54,135 nucleotides of DNA from Spirochaetota bacterium (GCA_025061835.1 JANXAC010000010.1:1-54135), one strand, 5' to 3'. Numbered from the stretch's first letter, positions 25,570 through 34,603 are shown. Notes: generated by a model from the sequence alone, not told the origin. Program-made: numbers and translations.

Positions 25570-26078
25570 CTCTTTTCCTGTTTCTTCTGCTCTATCCTTG
25601 CTTTAGCATAATTCATTATTCCACCATGGTTGAATATTTCAAATAGAAACTGAGGGAATGGTTTTATCCTAAACTCCTTATTCTTCGTTAAGTTTCTAAC
25701 GACTCCACCTTCAAGGTCTATTTCCAAAACATCGCCAGTATCCGTGCTATCAACTGCTTCAGGTGCTTCTATGATAGGTAGTGCTCTGTTTATTGAATTC
25801 CTAAAGAATATTCCAGCAAAAGACTTCGCTACTACTGCACTCACACCTACTGCTTTTATGGATATAACAGCATGTTCTCTTGACGACCCAGAACCAAAGT
25901 TCTTACCAGCAACTATAATATCGCCAGGCTGAACTTTTGATACGAACGTTGGGTCTTCATCCTCAAGACAGTGTTTTGCAAGTTCCTTCGGATCTGTTGT
26001 ATTGAGATACCTTGCGGGTATTATCTTATCAGTATCAATATTATCTCCATACTTCCAAACCTTACCTCTCACAACCAT
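25560..26078 (-). CDS. leuD: 3-isopropylmalate dehydratase small subunit
   Basis: Small swivelling subunit of the aconitase-type enzyme that isomerises isopropylmalate in leucine synthesis. 172 residues, the short archaeal/thermophile-type form: GDNIDTDKIIPARYL at 11-25, the substrate loop GKNFGSGSSREHA near 58-70, and KSFAGIFFRNSINRALP near 85-101. TGAGGTAG precedes the ATG. leuC is not adjacent. A homoaconitase role (HacB) cannot be excluded by sequence alone. The stop codon lies within the 5' part of tRNA-Val, so processing of a joint transcript would cut the leuD end. Confidence 0.88.
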   Translation of the reverse strand: MVVRGKVWKYGDNIDTDKIIPARYLNTTDPKELAKHCLEDEDPTFVSKVQPGDIIVAGKNFGSGSSREHAVISIKAVGVSAVVAKSFAGIFFRNSINRALPIIEAPEAVDSTDTGDVLEIDLEGGVVRNLTKNKEFRIKPFPQFLFEIFNHGGIMNYAKARIEQKKQEKRGG

Positions 26079-26253
26079 AAAACTACCTCACAAGATTTTC
26101 AAATTCTGTAGGATACTATCTCATCATCTCAAATTAGCAATGAGAATTTAATTATGGAATTTATTTACTAACAGATTAAAAGTATCCTATGTTATTAAAC
26201 TACGAAAACTTTAAAAATCTAAAAAACATTAAGTCTGTTAAAATTTTCCAGAG

Positions 26254-28023
26254 TTATTCTTCTTCAATTTTTATTCCCAACTCTTTGAGTTGTCTCTTTT
26301 CAATCTCTGAAGGAGCATTACTTAACGGACAGAATGCCTTTTGTGTTTTTGGAAAAGCTATAACATCCCTTATGCTATCCATCCGTTGTAGTATCGCAAC
26401 TAACCTATCAAGTCCTATTGCAAGCCCACCGTGAGGTGGAGCACCGTACTTAAACGCTTCAAGTAGAAAACCAAACTTCTCACTTGCTTCCTCTTCTGAA
26501 AGACCTATTAGTTTGAATATCTTTCTCTGTAAATCTTGGTTATATATTCTTATACTACCACCACCTATCTCTGTTCCATTTAGGATTATATCATAACTTT
26601 GAGCTCTTACCTTAAGTGGATCAGTATCAAGCAAAGGTATATCTTCATAAACCGGAGCGGTGAAAGGATGGTGTAGCGGGTCTAACCTACTCTCCTCATC
26701 GTTCCATTCAAATAGAGGGAAATTAATAACCCAGCAGAACTTGAATTCATCTTTTATCAAGTTCAGCTTATTAGCCATTCTGAGTCTTATTTGTCCCAAA
26801 GTTCTAGTTGAGATATCCCACTTGTCTGCTACGATAAGAAGTAATGAACCTTCCTTCGCAGAGGTTTTTGATATGATTTGTTTTCTTACTTCTTCAGAGA
26901 AGAATTTTGTAAGGTTTGAGTCAAGGTCCCCATTTTTAACTCTGAACCAGGCAACTCCCTTCGCACCAAACTCCGTAACCCACTCCCTAAGAAAGTCAAC
27001 CTCACTTCTTGATACTTCATCACCTCTCTCAACTACTATACATTTTATCACACCACCATTCTCAACAGCATCTCTAAAAACCTTAAATTCAGTGTTCTTC
27101 GCAATATCCGTTATATCCACAATCTCCATACCAAATCTCAAGTCAGGTTTATCAGACCCAAACCTATTCATAGCTTCTTCATAGGATAGCACAGGGAACT
27201 TGTCTTTAAACTCAATTCCATAAACTCTAAACAGTATTTCTTTAATCATTCCCTCAACTGTATCCATAACAGTGTTCATATCAACGAAAGACATTTCAAG
27301 GTCAATCTGTGTGAATTCTGGCTGTCTATCTGCTCTCAAATCCTCGTCTCTAAAGCATCTTGCAATCTGATAATACCTATCAAATCCTGCAACCATAAGT
27401 ATCTGCTTGAATATCTGTGGAGACTGTGGTAAAGCATAAAACTTACCTCGGTTTAACCTACTTGGAACAACGAAGTCCCTCGCTCCTTCAGGAGTTGATC
27501 TTATAAGCATTGGTGTCTCTATCTCCAGAAAGTTCTTTGAGTTTAGATAGTTTCTTGCAGTTTGGGTTATCAAGTGTCGCTTAATGATATTTTCCTTCAT
27601 CATCTCCGACCTTAAGTCTAAATACCTATACTTTAGCCTCTTTTCTTCAGACACAATTTGAGGTTCATCAAAAGGTATAGGTGGTGTTTCTGAAGTGTTT
27701 AAGATTTCAAAATCACTAGCCCAAATCTCAACAGTTCCTGTTTTAATATTAGGGTTTATACTCTCCTCTGGTCTCTTTCTAACAATTCCTTTGACTGCTA
27801 AAACAAACTCATCCCGTAGTTCCCTTGCTCTCTCGTGAAGTTTTTTATCAACTTCAGGATTAAAGACAACTTGAACAACACCTCTTATATCCCTCAAATC
27901 AACGAAGGTAAGCCCTCCGTGGTCCCTCACAGTCTTAACCCAACCATTTACAACAACTTCCTTATTAACATACTTTTCGGTTATCTCGCCGCAGTAGTCA
28001 GTTCTAATCCACTCACTCTTCAT
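26254..28023 (-). CDS. aspS: Aspartyl-tRNA synthetase
   Basis: Charges tRNA-Asp (and perhaps tRNA-Asn). 589 residues from ATG 28023, matching the family start SEWIRTDYCGEI. OB-fold anticodon domain (about 1-110) with VVNGWVKTVRDHGGLTFVDLRD. Class II catalytic domain: motif 1 EIETPMLIRSTPEGARDF, motif 2 ARCFRDEDLRADRQPEFTQ, motif 3 GLAIGLDRLVAIL. The bacterial GAD insertion is present (about 290-420). GATB/C are not in the window, so discriminating versus non-discriminating cannot be decided. There is no Shine-Dalgarno sequence; a TATAAT box (28039-28034) ends 10 nt before the ATG. Confidence 0.96.
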   Translation of the reverse strand: MKSEWIRTDYCGEITEKYVNKEVVVNGWVKTVRDHGGLTFVDLRDIRGVVQVVFNPEVDKKLHERARELRDEFVLAVKGIVRKRPEESINPNIKTGTVEIWASDFEILNTSETPPIPFDEPQIVSEEKRLKYRYLDLRSEMMKENIIKRHLITQTARNYLNSKNFLEIETPMLIRSTPEGARDFVVPSRLNRGKFYALPQSPQIFKQILMVAGFDRYYQIARCFRDEDLRADRQPEFTQIDLEMSFVDMNTVMDTVEGMIKEILFRVYGIEFKDKFPVLSYEEAMNRFGSDKPDLRFGMEIVDITDIAKNTEFKVFRDAVENGGVIKCIVVERGDEVSRSEVDFLREWVTEFGAKGVAWFRVKNGDLDSNLTKFFSEEVRKQIISKTSAKEGSLLLIVADKWDISTRTLGQIRLRMANKLNLIKDEFKFCWVINFPLFEWNDEESRLDPLHHPFTAPVYEDIPLLDTDPLKVRAQSYDIILNGTEIGGGSIRIYNQDLQRKIFKLIGLSEEEASEKFGFLLEAFKYGAPPHGGLAIGLDRLVAILQRMDSIRDVIAFPKTQKAFCPLSNAPSEIEKRQLKELGIKIEEE

Positions 28024-28033
28024 AGTGCGACTA

Positions 28034-28039
28034 ATTATA
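28034..28039 (-). promoter_or_regulatory. aspS -10 box, leaderless type
   Basis: Consensus TATAAT on the minus strand, 10 nt before the aspS ATG. The -35 region is weak (TTGGTA at 19 nt). Expected leader about 3-4 nt. Confidence 0.45.
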
Positions 28040-28096
28040 ACCGATGGACTGAAGAGATTACCAAAAGAGTTATATATCAAGAAAGAAAATCAACTA

Positions 28097-28969
28097 TCAC
28101 TTAAACGCAATCATCACCATTGAACTCATAACCGTGAAATCACCTATCCTAATCTTACCAAACAAATGATACAACGATGTCTTCAAAACCTTTATATACC
28201 TCTGAAATCCAGATGTGTTTAGAAATACCTTCACAACTTTAGGCAATACTCCAAACTCCACTGGGTAAAACTCATATATCTTACTGTACCCTACTTTAGT
28301 AAGCAAGTTCCTTAAGGTAGTGTTTGAAAAGTAATGTAAATGCCCAGGTAAATAGTAGTGATAATTACCTCCCCAAAACCTACTCTGAAGTCCATCAATA
28401 TTAGCAGTTTGGACAAGGAGTATCCCACCGTTTGTGTTAGCATTATAAATTTTCCTCATTACACTCACTGGGTCTTGAAGATGCTCAACAACTTCAATCA
28501 AAGTTATTATATCAAACCTATTACTACCTATATCTACATCCGATACATCTCCAACGAAAACTTCAATCCCTCTGCTTCTTGCGTAATTAGCCGAATACTC
28601 TGATATTTCAATACCATAAGGCTGAAGACCAAACCTCTTAGCCTCCTCAAGCAAACCACCAAAAGAACAACCTACATCAAGTATAGTTTTAGGTTCTCTT
28701 GAGTTCTCCATAGTGTATATCTCTATCAGTTTCTTGATTCTTCTACTCCAAACTAATCTAGAACCTCTTACCTTACGCTCATCTATGTAAGAATATTCAC
28801 TCTTACCAGAGTAATAGTTTTCTGTATAATAACTGACAATCTCATCTTTTGTAGGCAAAGGAAACCTAAACGCAACTCCACAACTCCTACACCTATACAC
28901 ATCAAACAAATAACTGTTAGACCTAACAAAGAACGATATATCACTACTACCACATACCCTACAACTCAT
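28097..28969 (-). CDS. Zinc-ribbon SAM-dependent methyltransferase (class I)
   Basis: 290 residues. The N-terminus carries two CxxC pairs (CRVCGSS at 3 and CRSCG near 32), a small zinc ribbon. A class I Rossmann methyltransferase follows: motif I ILDVGCSFGGLLEEA near 95, acidic end of strand 2 YGIEIS, and motif IV DIITLIEVVEHLQDP near 154. The late part with PGHLHYFS near 218 is typical of methyltransferase-23 type enzymes, often involved in glycan or nodulation-like sugar methylation. The substrate is unknown. It lies upstream of aspS, which has its own promoter. Confidence 0.8.
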   Translation of the reverse strand: MSCRVCGSSDISFFVRSNSYLFDVYRCRSCGVAFRFPLPTKDEIVSYYTENYYSGKSEYSYIDERKVRGSRLVWSRRIKKLIEIYTMENSREPKTILDVGCSFGGLLEEAKRFGLQPYGIEISEYSANYARSRGIEVFVGDVSDVDIGSNRFDIITLIEVVEHLQDPVSVMRKIYNANTNGGILLVQTANIDGLQSRFWGGNYHYYLPGHLHYFSNTTLRNLLTKVGYSKIYEFYPVEFGVLPKVVKVFLNTSGFQRYIKVLKTSLYHLFGKIRIGDFTVMSSMVMIAFK

Positions 28970-29073
28970 ATTCCAAATCTTCGGAACAAGGCAATATACT
29001 TTTAGTTAGTTTGGAATCTGGTATTTGTAAGTTTCAGAATTAAGCTTCGTTAGTATCTGGAGGCATCCTGAAT

Positions 29074-29766
29074 ATGCGTAACGAAGCTATCGTTCTACAC
29101 TCTGGTGGGCTTGATAGCACTACCGCTCTATTCTGGGCTAGGAAAAAGTTTGATAATGTAGTTGCACTAAACATAAACTACGGTCAGAAACACAGTATAG
29201 AAACATTTATCTCAAGAAAGTTATGCGATGAGTATGAAATCCAGAGAATTGAGATTGACATATCTGGACTAAAGTTTCTTCTCTCTACATCATCACTCGT
29301 TGGTAGCAGAGAGATAGCAGAAAAGGAATATCCCGAAAAGGGTATAATATCAACTTATGTTCCAATGAGAAATACACTGCTAGGATTAGTAGCAGGTATT
29401 GTAGCAGAGATAAGAGATATAAACAACATAGTTTTAGGAATACATGCAAGCGACTCTCCTAATTATCCTGATACTCGCCCAGAGTGGGCTTCCGCACTTG
29501 AAACAGTTCTAACAACTGGGTCAAAATTCGCTTTTGAAGGGAGAAGAGTTGTCGTTCATACACCATTCATAGACCTTAAGAAAAAAGACATAATATTGAT
29601 AGCCAAAGAACTTGAAGTGCCATTTGAACTTACTTGGAGTTGCTATTCACCCAGACTACTTGGAAACATTGTAAAACCTTGTATGGAGTGTCCATCCTGT
29701 AACGCTAGAAAAAAAGCATTTGAAGAAGCAGGCATCCAAGATACACTATCTTACATTGATATTTAA
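29074..29766 (+). CDS. queC: 7-cyano-7-deazaguanine synthase
   Basis: ATP-dependent conversion of CDG to preQ0 in queuosine synthesis. 230 residues. PP-loop LHSGGLDSTTALF at 8-20; NYGQKHSIE near 40; a C-terminal zinc site with four cysteines in WSCYSP and CMECPSCNARKKAF near 188-213. TGGAGG lies 12 nt upstream of the ATG, a rather long spacing. queD, queE and queF are not adjacent. I looked for a preQ1 aptamer in the short leader and did not find one. Confidence 0.95.
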   Translation: MRNEAIVLHSGGLDSTTALFWARKKFDNVVALNINYGQKHSIETFISRKLCDEYEIQRIEIDISGLKFLLSTSSLVGSREIAEKEYPEKGIISTYVPMRNTLLGLVAGIVAEIRDINNIVLGIHASDSPNYPDTRPEWASALETVLTTGSKFAFEGRRVVVHTPFIDLKKKDIILIAKELEVPFELTWSCYSPRLLGNIVKPCMECPSCNARKKAFEEAGIQDTLSYIDI

Positions 29767-30422
29767 GACAACCTTATGATGCTATCTGTTCTTTCAGCAA
29801 GAGATAGATTATGAGTAGCCATAATGCAAGTCTTACCAAGTTCTTTGACTAGTTTATAGAACAGAGAGAATACAATTTCAGAGTTCTTCGGGTCAAGGTT
29901 ACCAGTAGGTTCATCCGCTATCACAAATTCAGGGTCATTTATCAATGCTCTCGCTATACTCACTCTCTGCCTCTCTCCACCAGAAATCTCATCAATACCT
30001 CTATTGACCTTATCTACAATTCCTAGAAAGTCCAGTAGTTCTTTCGCTTTTCTAAATATGTTCTCTTTGTCTAACTTACCCATCACCATAGAAGGTATCA
30101 CAACATTCTCAATAACAGAAAATCCTTTAAGAAGAAAATGGTTCTGAAACACATATCCTACTTTTTTGTTCCTAAACTCTGCAAGTTCGTCCTCATCCAA
30201 CTTCGTTATGTCAATACCATCAACAATTACACTTCCACTATCTACCCCATCTATCGCACCTATTATGTTAAGAAGTGTCGTCTTACCAGAACCACTTTCT
30301 CCTATTATTGAAACAAATTTTCCCCTGTCCATTGATACAGAAAATCCATCAAATACAACAACTCTGTTACCATTACTCTCAAGGTATGATTTTACAATAT
30401 TATCTACTACTATAAAACTCAT
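29763..30422 (-). CDS. ABC transporter ATPase, LolD/MacB type
   Basis: 219-residue ATPase of the LolD family, which powers release of outer-membrane lipoproteins or MacB-type export. Walker A GESGSGKTT near 38-46, ABC signature ISGGERQR near 137, Walker B FVIADEPTGNLDP near 157, H-loop ATHN. The insertion VGYVFQNHFLLKGFSVIENV is typical of LolD. The LolC/E permease is not adjacent, so the exact partner is open. The many lipoproteins nearby make LolD attractive. It overlaps the convergent queC end by 4 nt. Confidence 0.75.
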   Translation of the reverse strand: MSFIVVDNIVKSYLESNGNRVVVFDGFSVSMDRGKFVSIIGESGSGKTTLLNIIGAIDGVDSGSVIVDGIDITKLDEDELAEFRNKKVGYVFQNHFLLKGFSVIENVVIPSMVMGKLDKENIFRKAKELLDFLGIVDKVNRGIDEISGGERQRVSIARALINDPEFVIADEPTGNLDPKNSEIVFSLFYKLVKELGKTCIMATHNLSLAERTDSIIRLS

Positions 30423-30456
30423 ACTACAACACCCTGCACTATCAATAAAATTAACT

Positions 30457-31548
30457 TCATCTTATCTTGAGGCTTGCTAGAGCTATCACTGCAAATATTA
30501 CACCTAGTATCCAGAACCTTATAAGAACCTGCGGCTCACTCCAACCACCAAGTTCAAAGTGATGGTGAAGCGGTGCCATCCTGAATATTCTCTTACCTCC
30601 TGTAAGTCTGTAATAAACAATTTGTATGGCAGTTGATAGAGTTTCCATCACAAATACCATTCCAACTATTACAAGTAATAGTTCTTGTTTAGTGATTATT
30701 GATATAGCACCTAATGTTGCACCAAGCGATAACGCACCTGTATCCCCCATAAATATTTTCGCAGGATGAGCATTATACCAAAGAAAACCTCCAAGTGCTC
30801 CAACAATACTACCTGCAACAACCGCAACCTCACCAACCTTGTCTATATAAGGAATGAGTAAGTAATTTGCTATCACTATATTACCTGCAAGGTAAGCAAA
30901 CAGCCCAAAAACTGCAAAAGCAATCGCGGCAAGTCCAGCAGCAAGTCCATCTATACCGTCAGTAAGATTGACAGCATTTGATGAACCAGTTATAACAAGT
31001 ATGTAGAAAACAAACGCCAAAGCTAACGGTATAGTCAAAACAACATTGTTAGTGTATGGTATAAATATACTATCAAAATAAGGTTTAAATGGAGGATATA
31101 AGTATAGAGAGATAATAAACAAAAAGGAGAAAAAAAGTTGCAGAGAGTACTTTTGAAGAATTGAAAGACCTCTATGACTTCTTCTTACTCTCTTGAGGTA
31201 ATCGTCCATAAATCCTATGAAACCAAAAGCAAACATCACAGAAAGTATAAGAGGAATATAAATGTTATTCATCCTAGCCCATAGTATTGAAGATATAATA
31301 CTTGACAAAATAAATAGAAAACCACCCATCGTCGGAGTATTCTGCTTCTTTAGATGTGATTGAGGTCCAAATTCTCTCTCATTCTGTTTAAACTGGAGTC
31401 TTGAAACAACCTCAATAAACTTTGGCATAATGATGAAAACTATAAGAAAAGCGGTAAGCGAAGCCATAAGTGTCCTAAAGGTTATGTATCTAAACAAGTT
31501 AAATCCAAAAAACCAATCTCTCAATGGAAAGAATACATCATATAGCAT
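30457..31548 (-). CDS. mraY: Phospho-N-acetylmuramoyl-pentapeptide transferase
   Basis: Forms lipid I at the inner membrane in peptidoglycan synthesis. 363 residues, about ten transmembrane helices. Active-site landmarks: GFMDDYLK near 111 (Asp pair), NAVNLTDGIDGLAAG near 190-204, IFMGDTGALSLGA near 261 and MAPLHHHFELGGWSE near 326-340. Its ATG directly follows the trpE stop, and its GGAGGG ribosome site is formed by the last codons of trpE. The usual mur/fts cluster is absent here, so mraY has been relocated. Confidence 0.96.
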   Translation of the reverse strand: MLYDVFFPLRDWFFGFNLFRYITFRTLMASLTAFLIVFIIMPKFIEVVSRLQFKQNEREFGPQSHLKKQNTPTMGGFLFILSSIISSILWARMNNIYIPLILSVMFAFGFIGFMDDYLKRVRRSHRGLSILQKYSLQLFFSFLFIISLYLYPPFKPYFDSIFIPYTNNVVLTIPLALAFVFYILVITGSSNAVNLTDGIDGLAAGLAAIAFAVFGLFAYLAGNIVIANYLLIPYIDKVGEVAVVAGSIVGALGGFLWYNAHPAKIFMGDTGALSLGATLGAISIITKQELLLVIVGMVFVMETLSTAIQIVYYRLTGGKRIFRMAPLHHHFELGGWSEPQVLIRFWILGVIFAVIALASLKIR

Positions 31549-33006
31549 CTACATCCCTCCAATTGCTAGTTCTACTGCTCTCAAGACTGCCTTCGCTTTG
31601 TTCAGTGTTTCATTATACTCACTTTCTGGAACTGAATCATAAACAACACCGGCACCTGCTTGAACAAAAGCATCATTACCTTTTGCTACCATTGTCCTAA
31701 GTATAATAGCAGAGTCCATATTCCCGTTAAACCCTAGGTACATAACAGCACCAGCATAAGGTCCTCTCCTTACATTCTCAAATTCATCAATGATCTCCAT
31801 TGCTCTTATCTTAGGAGCACCAGTTACAGTACCCGCAGGGAAGAGTGCCTTCATAACATCTATCGGCTTCCTATCCTTATTTACCTTACCCTTAACACTT
31901 GAGACTATATGCATAACATGGGAGTATCTCTCTATAACCATATACTCATCAACTCTAACACTTCCATACTCCGAAATTCTCCCTATGTCATTCCTCCCAA
32001 GATCAACTAGCATAATATGCTCTGCCAATTCTTTTTGGTCAGATAGAAGTTCTTTTTCAAGTATCTTATCCTCTTCTGGTGTTTTACCTCTTGGTCTTGT
32101 GCCTGCTATAGGTCTTGTTTCAACTTCTCTACCCCACACCTTAACAAGCATCTCTGGAGAAGACCCAGAAATCACAACATCACCAAAACTCAAGTGATAC
32201 ATATAAGGAGACGGATTTATCATTCTAAGTCTTCTATAAACCTCAAACGGATCAATCTCTAACTTAAAGTTCAACCTTTGTGATAATACAACTTGGAATA
32301 TGTCTCCATTGTGTATATATCTTTTTGACTTCTCAACTATCTTTATAAACTCATCTCTATCAAAGTTAGATTTCCAACTAATAGATAGTTCGCTACCACG
32401 GTAACCTTGAGATAGATTGAGGGGAGATTTTATAGTCTCAATAACCTCTTCTATTTTTCTACTTCCAGCACTAACTGCTTCAGTTTCATAGGATATCACA
32501 GGCTCAATTGAGATGACCTTTATGAATTTTGAAACATTATCAAAACAGATCAGTATGGAAGGGAAAACGAAGTAAAACTCTGGAAAGTCAAAAGGATCTA
32601 GGTTCTTATCAGGAATTCTCTCAATATATCTTATAGTATCATAAGATAGATATCCAACTGCCCCACCATAAAAAGGCACATCTAGAGGTATCTCACTCCC
32701 CTTCAGAATCTCAACATTTGATAGAGATTGTAAAACCGCAAATGGGTCTTCAGTTGTGTCCATAACCTGCTCAATACCCTCTATTGAATACTCCGCAAGA
32801 CTTCTACCATTCACCTCACTCTTCTTCTTTGCTTTGAATATAAGAAATGGTTTTATACCAATAAACGAATACCTACCTACAACTTCATTACCTATCACAC
32901 TTTCAAGTAGAAAAGAGTGTAGTGATAAGTCCTTTAACTTCAGATAAAGAGAAACAGGTGTCTCAATGTCACCCGGTAATGTTTTCTCTAATATAACAAC
33001 TTTCAT
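31549..33006 (-). CDS. trpE: Anthranilate synthase component I
   Basis: Chorismate to anthranilate, first step of tryptophan synthesis. 485 residues from ATG 33006, which follows the yqeY stop by 4 nt and fits the family start (ILEKTLPGDIETPVSLYLKL). The N-terminal tryptophan-feedback motif LLES is near 38, with GRYSFIG following. Chorismate-binding domain: ISGSSPEMLVK, RPIAGTRPRGKTPEEDK, LVDLGRNDIGRI and FPAGTVTGAPKIRAMEII. The LLES motif favours TrpE over PabB. No trpG amidotransferase is adjacent, nor other trp genes. Middle gene of yqeY-trpE-mraY. Confidence 0.92.
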   Translation of the reverse strand: MKVVILEKTLPGDIETPVSLYLKLKDLSLHSFLLESVIGNEVVGRYSFIGIKPFLIFKAKKKSEVNGRSLAEYSIEGIEQVMDTTEDPFAVLQSLSNVEILKGSEIPLDVPFYGGAVGYLSYDTIRYIERIPDKNLDPFDFPEFYFVFPSILICFDNVSKFIKVISIEPVISYETEAVSAGSRKIEEVIETIKSPLNLSQGYRGSELSISWKSNFDRDEFIKIVEKSKRYIHNGDIFQVVLSQRLNFKLEIDPFEVYRRLRMINPSPYMYHLSFGDVVISGSSPEMLVKVWGREVETRPIAGTRPRGKTPEEDKILEKELLSDQKELAEHIMLVDLGRNDIGRISEYGSVRVDEYMVIERYSHVMHIVSSVKGKVNKDRKPIDVMKALFPAGTVTGAPKIRAMEIIDEFENVRRGPYAGAVMYLGFNGNMDSAIILRTMVAKGNDAFVQAGAGVVYDSVPESEYNETLNKAKAVLRAVELAIGGM

Positions 33007-33010
33007 AAAA

Positions 33011-33463
33011 TTACTTTGATAGCATCTCTTCAACGATTCTTTTGACAACACTTCCATCAGTCCTACCCTTTACCTTCGGCATAATTTCTTTCATAACCTT
33101 CCCAATATCAGAAGGTGAGGAAGCACCAACCATCTCTATTACCTCCTTACACATCTCTCTTATCTCATCCTCTGTAAGTTGTTTCGGTAAATAAGACTCC
33201 AGTATCTCAACCTCTCTCCTCTCCTTACCTGCTAAATCTTCTCTACCACCCTTCTCGTAAAGTTCAATAGCCTCCTTTCTCTTCTTGATCTCCTTCTGTA
33301 TTACCGAAATTATTTCCTCTTCGTTTAGTTCCTTATTATTACTCCTCAACTCTATCTCTCTATACTTTATCGCAGACTTAAGCATATTCAGAGTTTCTCT
33401 CTTTGCTTCATCCCTCTCTTTCACAGCATTCTTGTAATCCTCATTTATCTTATCCAGTATCAT
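33011..33463 (-). CDS. GatB/YqeY-domain protein
   Basis: 150 residues from ATG 33463, which has a GGAGG site 5 nt upstream; a longer frame to 33574 lacks support. This is the YqeY family, a helical domain also found at the end of GatB, with basic, Glu/Lys-rich sequence: MLKSAIKYREIELR, IQKEIKKRKEAIELYEKGGREDL and LESYLPKQLTEDEI near 89-102. It probably binds tRNA; its role is not settled. First gene of an operon with trpE and mraY. Confidence 0.9.
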   Translation of the reverse strand: MILDKINEDYKNAVKERDEAKRETLNMLKSAIKYREIELRSNNKELNEEEIISVIQKEIKKRKEAIELYEKGGREDLAGKERREVEILESYLPKQLTEDEIREMCKEVIEMVGASSPSDIGKVMKEIMPKVKGRTDGSVVKRIVEEMLSK

Positions 33464-33567
33464 ACCTACCTCCACCATAAGTATGAATACAATTTTAATC
33501 TGAATTAACAACATTTTTCTAATTAAATACCCACCACAACAAAACTCTCCAAACACAGAAACATTCC

Positions 33568-33596
33568 TTGACACATCATAGGGTATATAGTATATT
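33568..33596 (+). promoter_or_regulatory. ccdA promoter, leaderless type
   Basis: TTGACA (33568-33573), 17-nt spacer, TATATT (33591-33596); 10 nt to the ATG at 33607. It is a near-perfect promoter and the clearest leaderless case here. Confidence 0.75.
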
Positions 33597-33606
33597 ATTT
33601 TAAGTT

Positions 33607-34341
33607 ATGGAAGTAGGAATTCCAATAGCATTAATCGCTGGACTACTATCGTTTGTATCACCTTGTATTCTTCCACTAATATTACCCTACATATCTCTGA
33701 TTTCCGGAATATCCGTCAGTAGTATAAAGGAAGGACAGATAACGAGTAGAGATAGACTAATAATAATCTTATCTACACTTTTCTTCATAATAGGATTTAC
33801 AACTGTTTTCATAGTTTTTGGTGTAATAGCTGGACAGTTTGGTGGTGTTTTAGCCGACGCGAAAAACATCTTTAGCAGAGTCGCTGGTGCAATCATCATT
33901 ATCTTTGGACTACACATCCTAGGAATTATCAGAATACCATTCCTTGACTACGAAGCAAGGATAAGAAATTTTCCAACACAGAGGATAAGATTCCTTACGG
34001 CCTTTGTAATGGGGCTTTTATTTGCATTCGGATGGACACCTTGTATAGGACCTATTCTAGGTAGTATCATAGGAATAGCATTTTATGGAGGGAATACAAC
34101 TTACGGAGCAGTACTTCTCGGAGTTTATTCAATAGGTCTGGCAATACCATTCTTCATAGTAGCGATATTCATAAACTCTGCAGTAAGTCTCATTGCAAAG
34201 TTGAGGAATGTAATTAAGTTCGTAGAGATTGCTAGTGGTATCATCCTTATACTAGTAGGTATTGCTTTGATAACTGATACCCTAGGTGTAATATCAGGAT
34301 ATCTGCTTGATTTGTTCCCATTTCTAGGATCTCTTGGCTAA
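33607..34341 (+). CDS. ccdA: Cytochrome c biogenesis protein CcdA / DsbD transmembrane domain
   Basis: Inner-membrane thiol transporter that carries electrons from cytoplasmic thioredoxin to extracytoplasmic partners. 244 residues with six hydrophobic helices. The two redox cysteines are in SFVSPCILPL (Cys20) and GWTPCIGPILG (near 149). It lacks the thioredoxin-like domains of full DsbD. A thioredoxin reductase gene lies 4 kb downstream, but they are not an operon. No Shine-Dalgarno sequence. Confidence 0.92.
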   Translation: MEVGIPIALIAGLLSFVSPCILPLILPYISLISGISVSSIKEGQITSRDRLIIILSTLFFIIGFTTVFIVFGVIAGQFGGVLADAKNIFSRVAGAIIIIFGLHILGIIRIPFLDYEARIRNFPTQRIRFLTAFVMGLLFAFGWTPCIGPILGSIIGIAFYGGNTTYGAVLLGVYSIGLAIPFFIVAIFINSAVSLIAKLRNVIKFVEIASGIILILVGIALITDTLGVISGYLLDLFPFLGSLG

Positions 34342-34456
34342 TAAATTCAATCTTCTTATCCTAAAATACAATTCTAATCTGGTAAGAATTAATGAGGAAG
34401 AACCTCCTATCACCTCGTAAAATAAGTGTGTAAAGTAAGAATGTGTGATTTTTATA

Positions 34457-34476
34457 AACAAACAAGTTAACATAAT
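34457..34476 (-). repeat. Dispersed 20-bp element, copy 5
   Basis: Minus strand ATTATGTTAACTTGTTTGTT, full match. It is the only good copy that points away from the nearest downstream gene start; transcription from it would run antisense into ccdA. Confidence 0.8.
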
Positions 34477-34553
34477 TAAAAGAATGCTTTTTCGTTGAAT
34501 TTACTAACTGCCATTCTTAACAATGAAGGGCTCATCTTGCTAAAATTTTCAGT

Positions 34554-34582
34554 TTGAAAACATTTGATTGTATTTTTATTAT
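34554..34582 (+). promoter_or_regulatory. Promoter of the secreted-protein gene at 34604
   Basis: TTGAAA (34554-34559), 17-nt spacer, TATTAT (34577-34582). The same boxes and spacing as the LPP20 promoter at 5601-5629, also followed by a GGAGG leader. Confidence 0.6.
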
Positions 34583-34603
34583 ACTATGTAGTTGGAGGTA
34601 TTC

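Larger units (their letters stand above)
34342..34603. other. Intergenic region with element copy 5
   Basis: 262 bases between two co-directional genes. It contains a small inverted repeat (GAGG-AAGAA-CCTC near 34394-34406), element copy 5 (minus strand) and a promoter at 34554-34582. Confidence 0.6.

Noticed and set aside
29030-29073. PreQ1 riboswitch before queC
   Set aside because: The leader is short and lacks the type I loop/A-rich tail pairing that I would expect.
33464-33574. 37-residue N-terminal extension of the YqeY protein
   Set aside because: No homology to the family, and a GGAGG site sits directly before ATG 33463.
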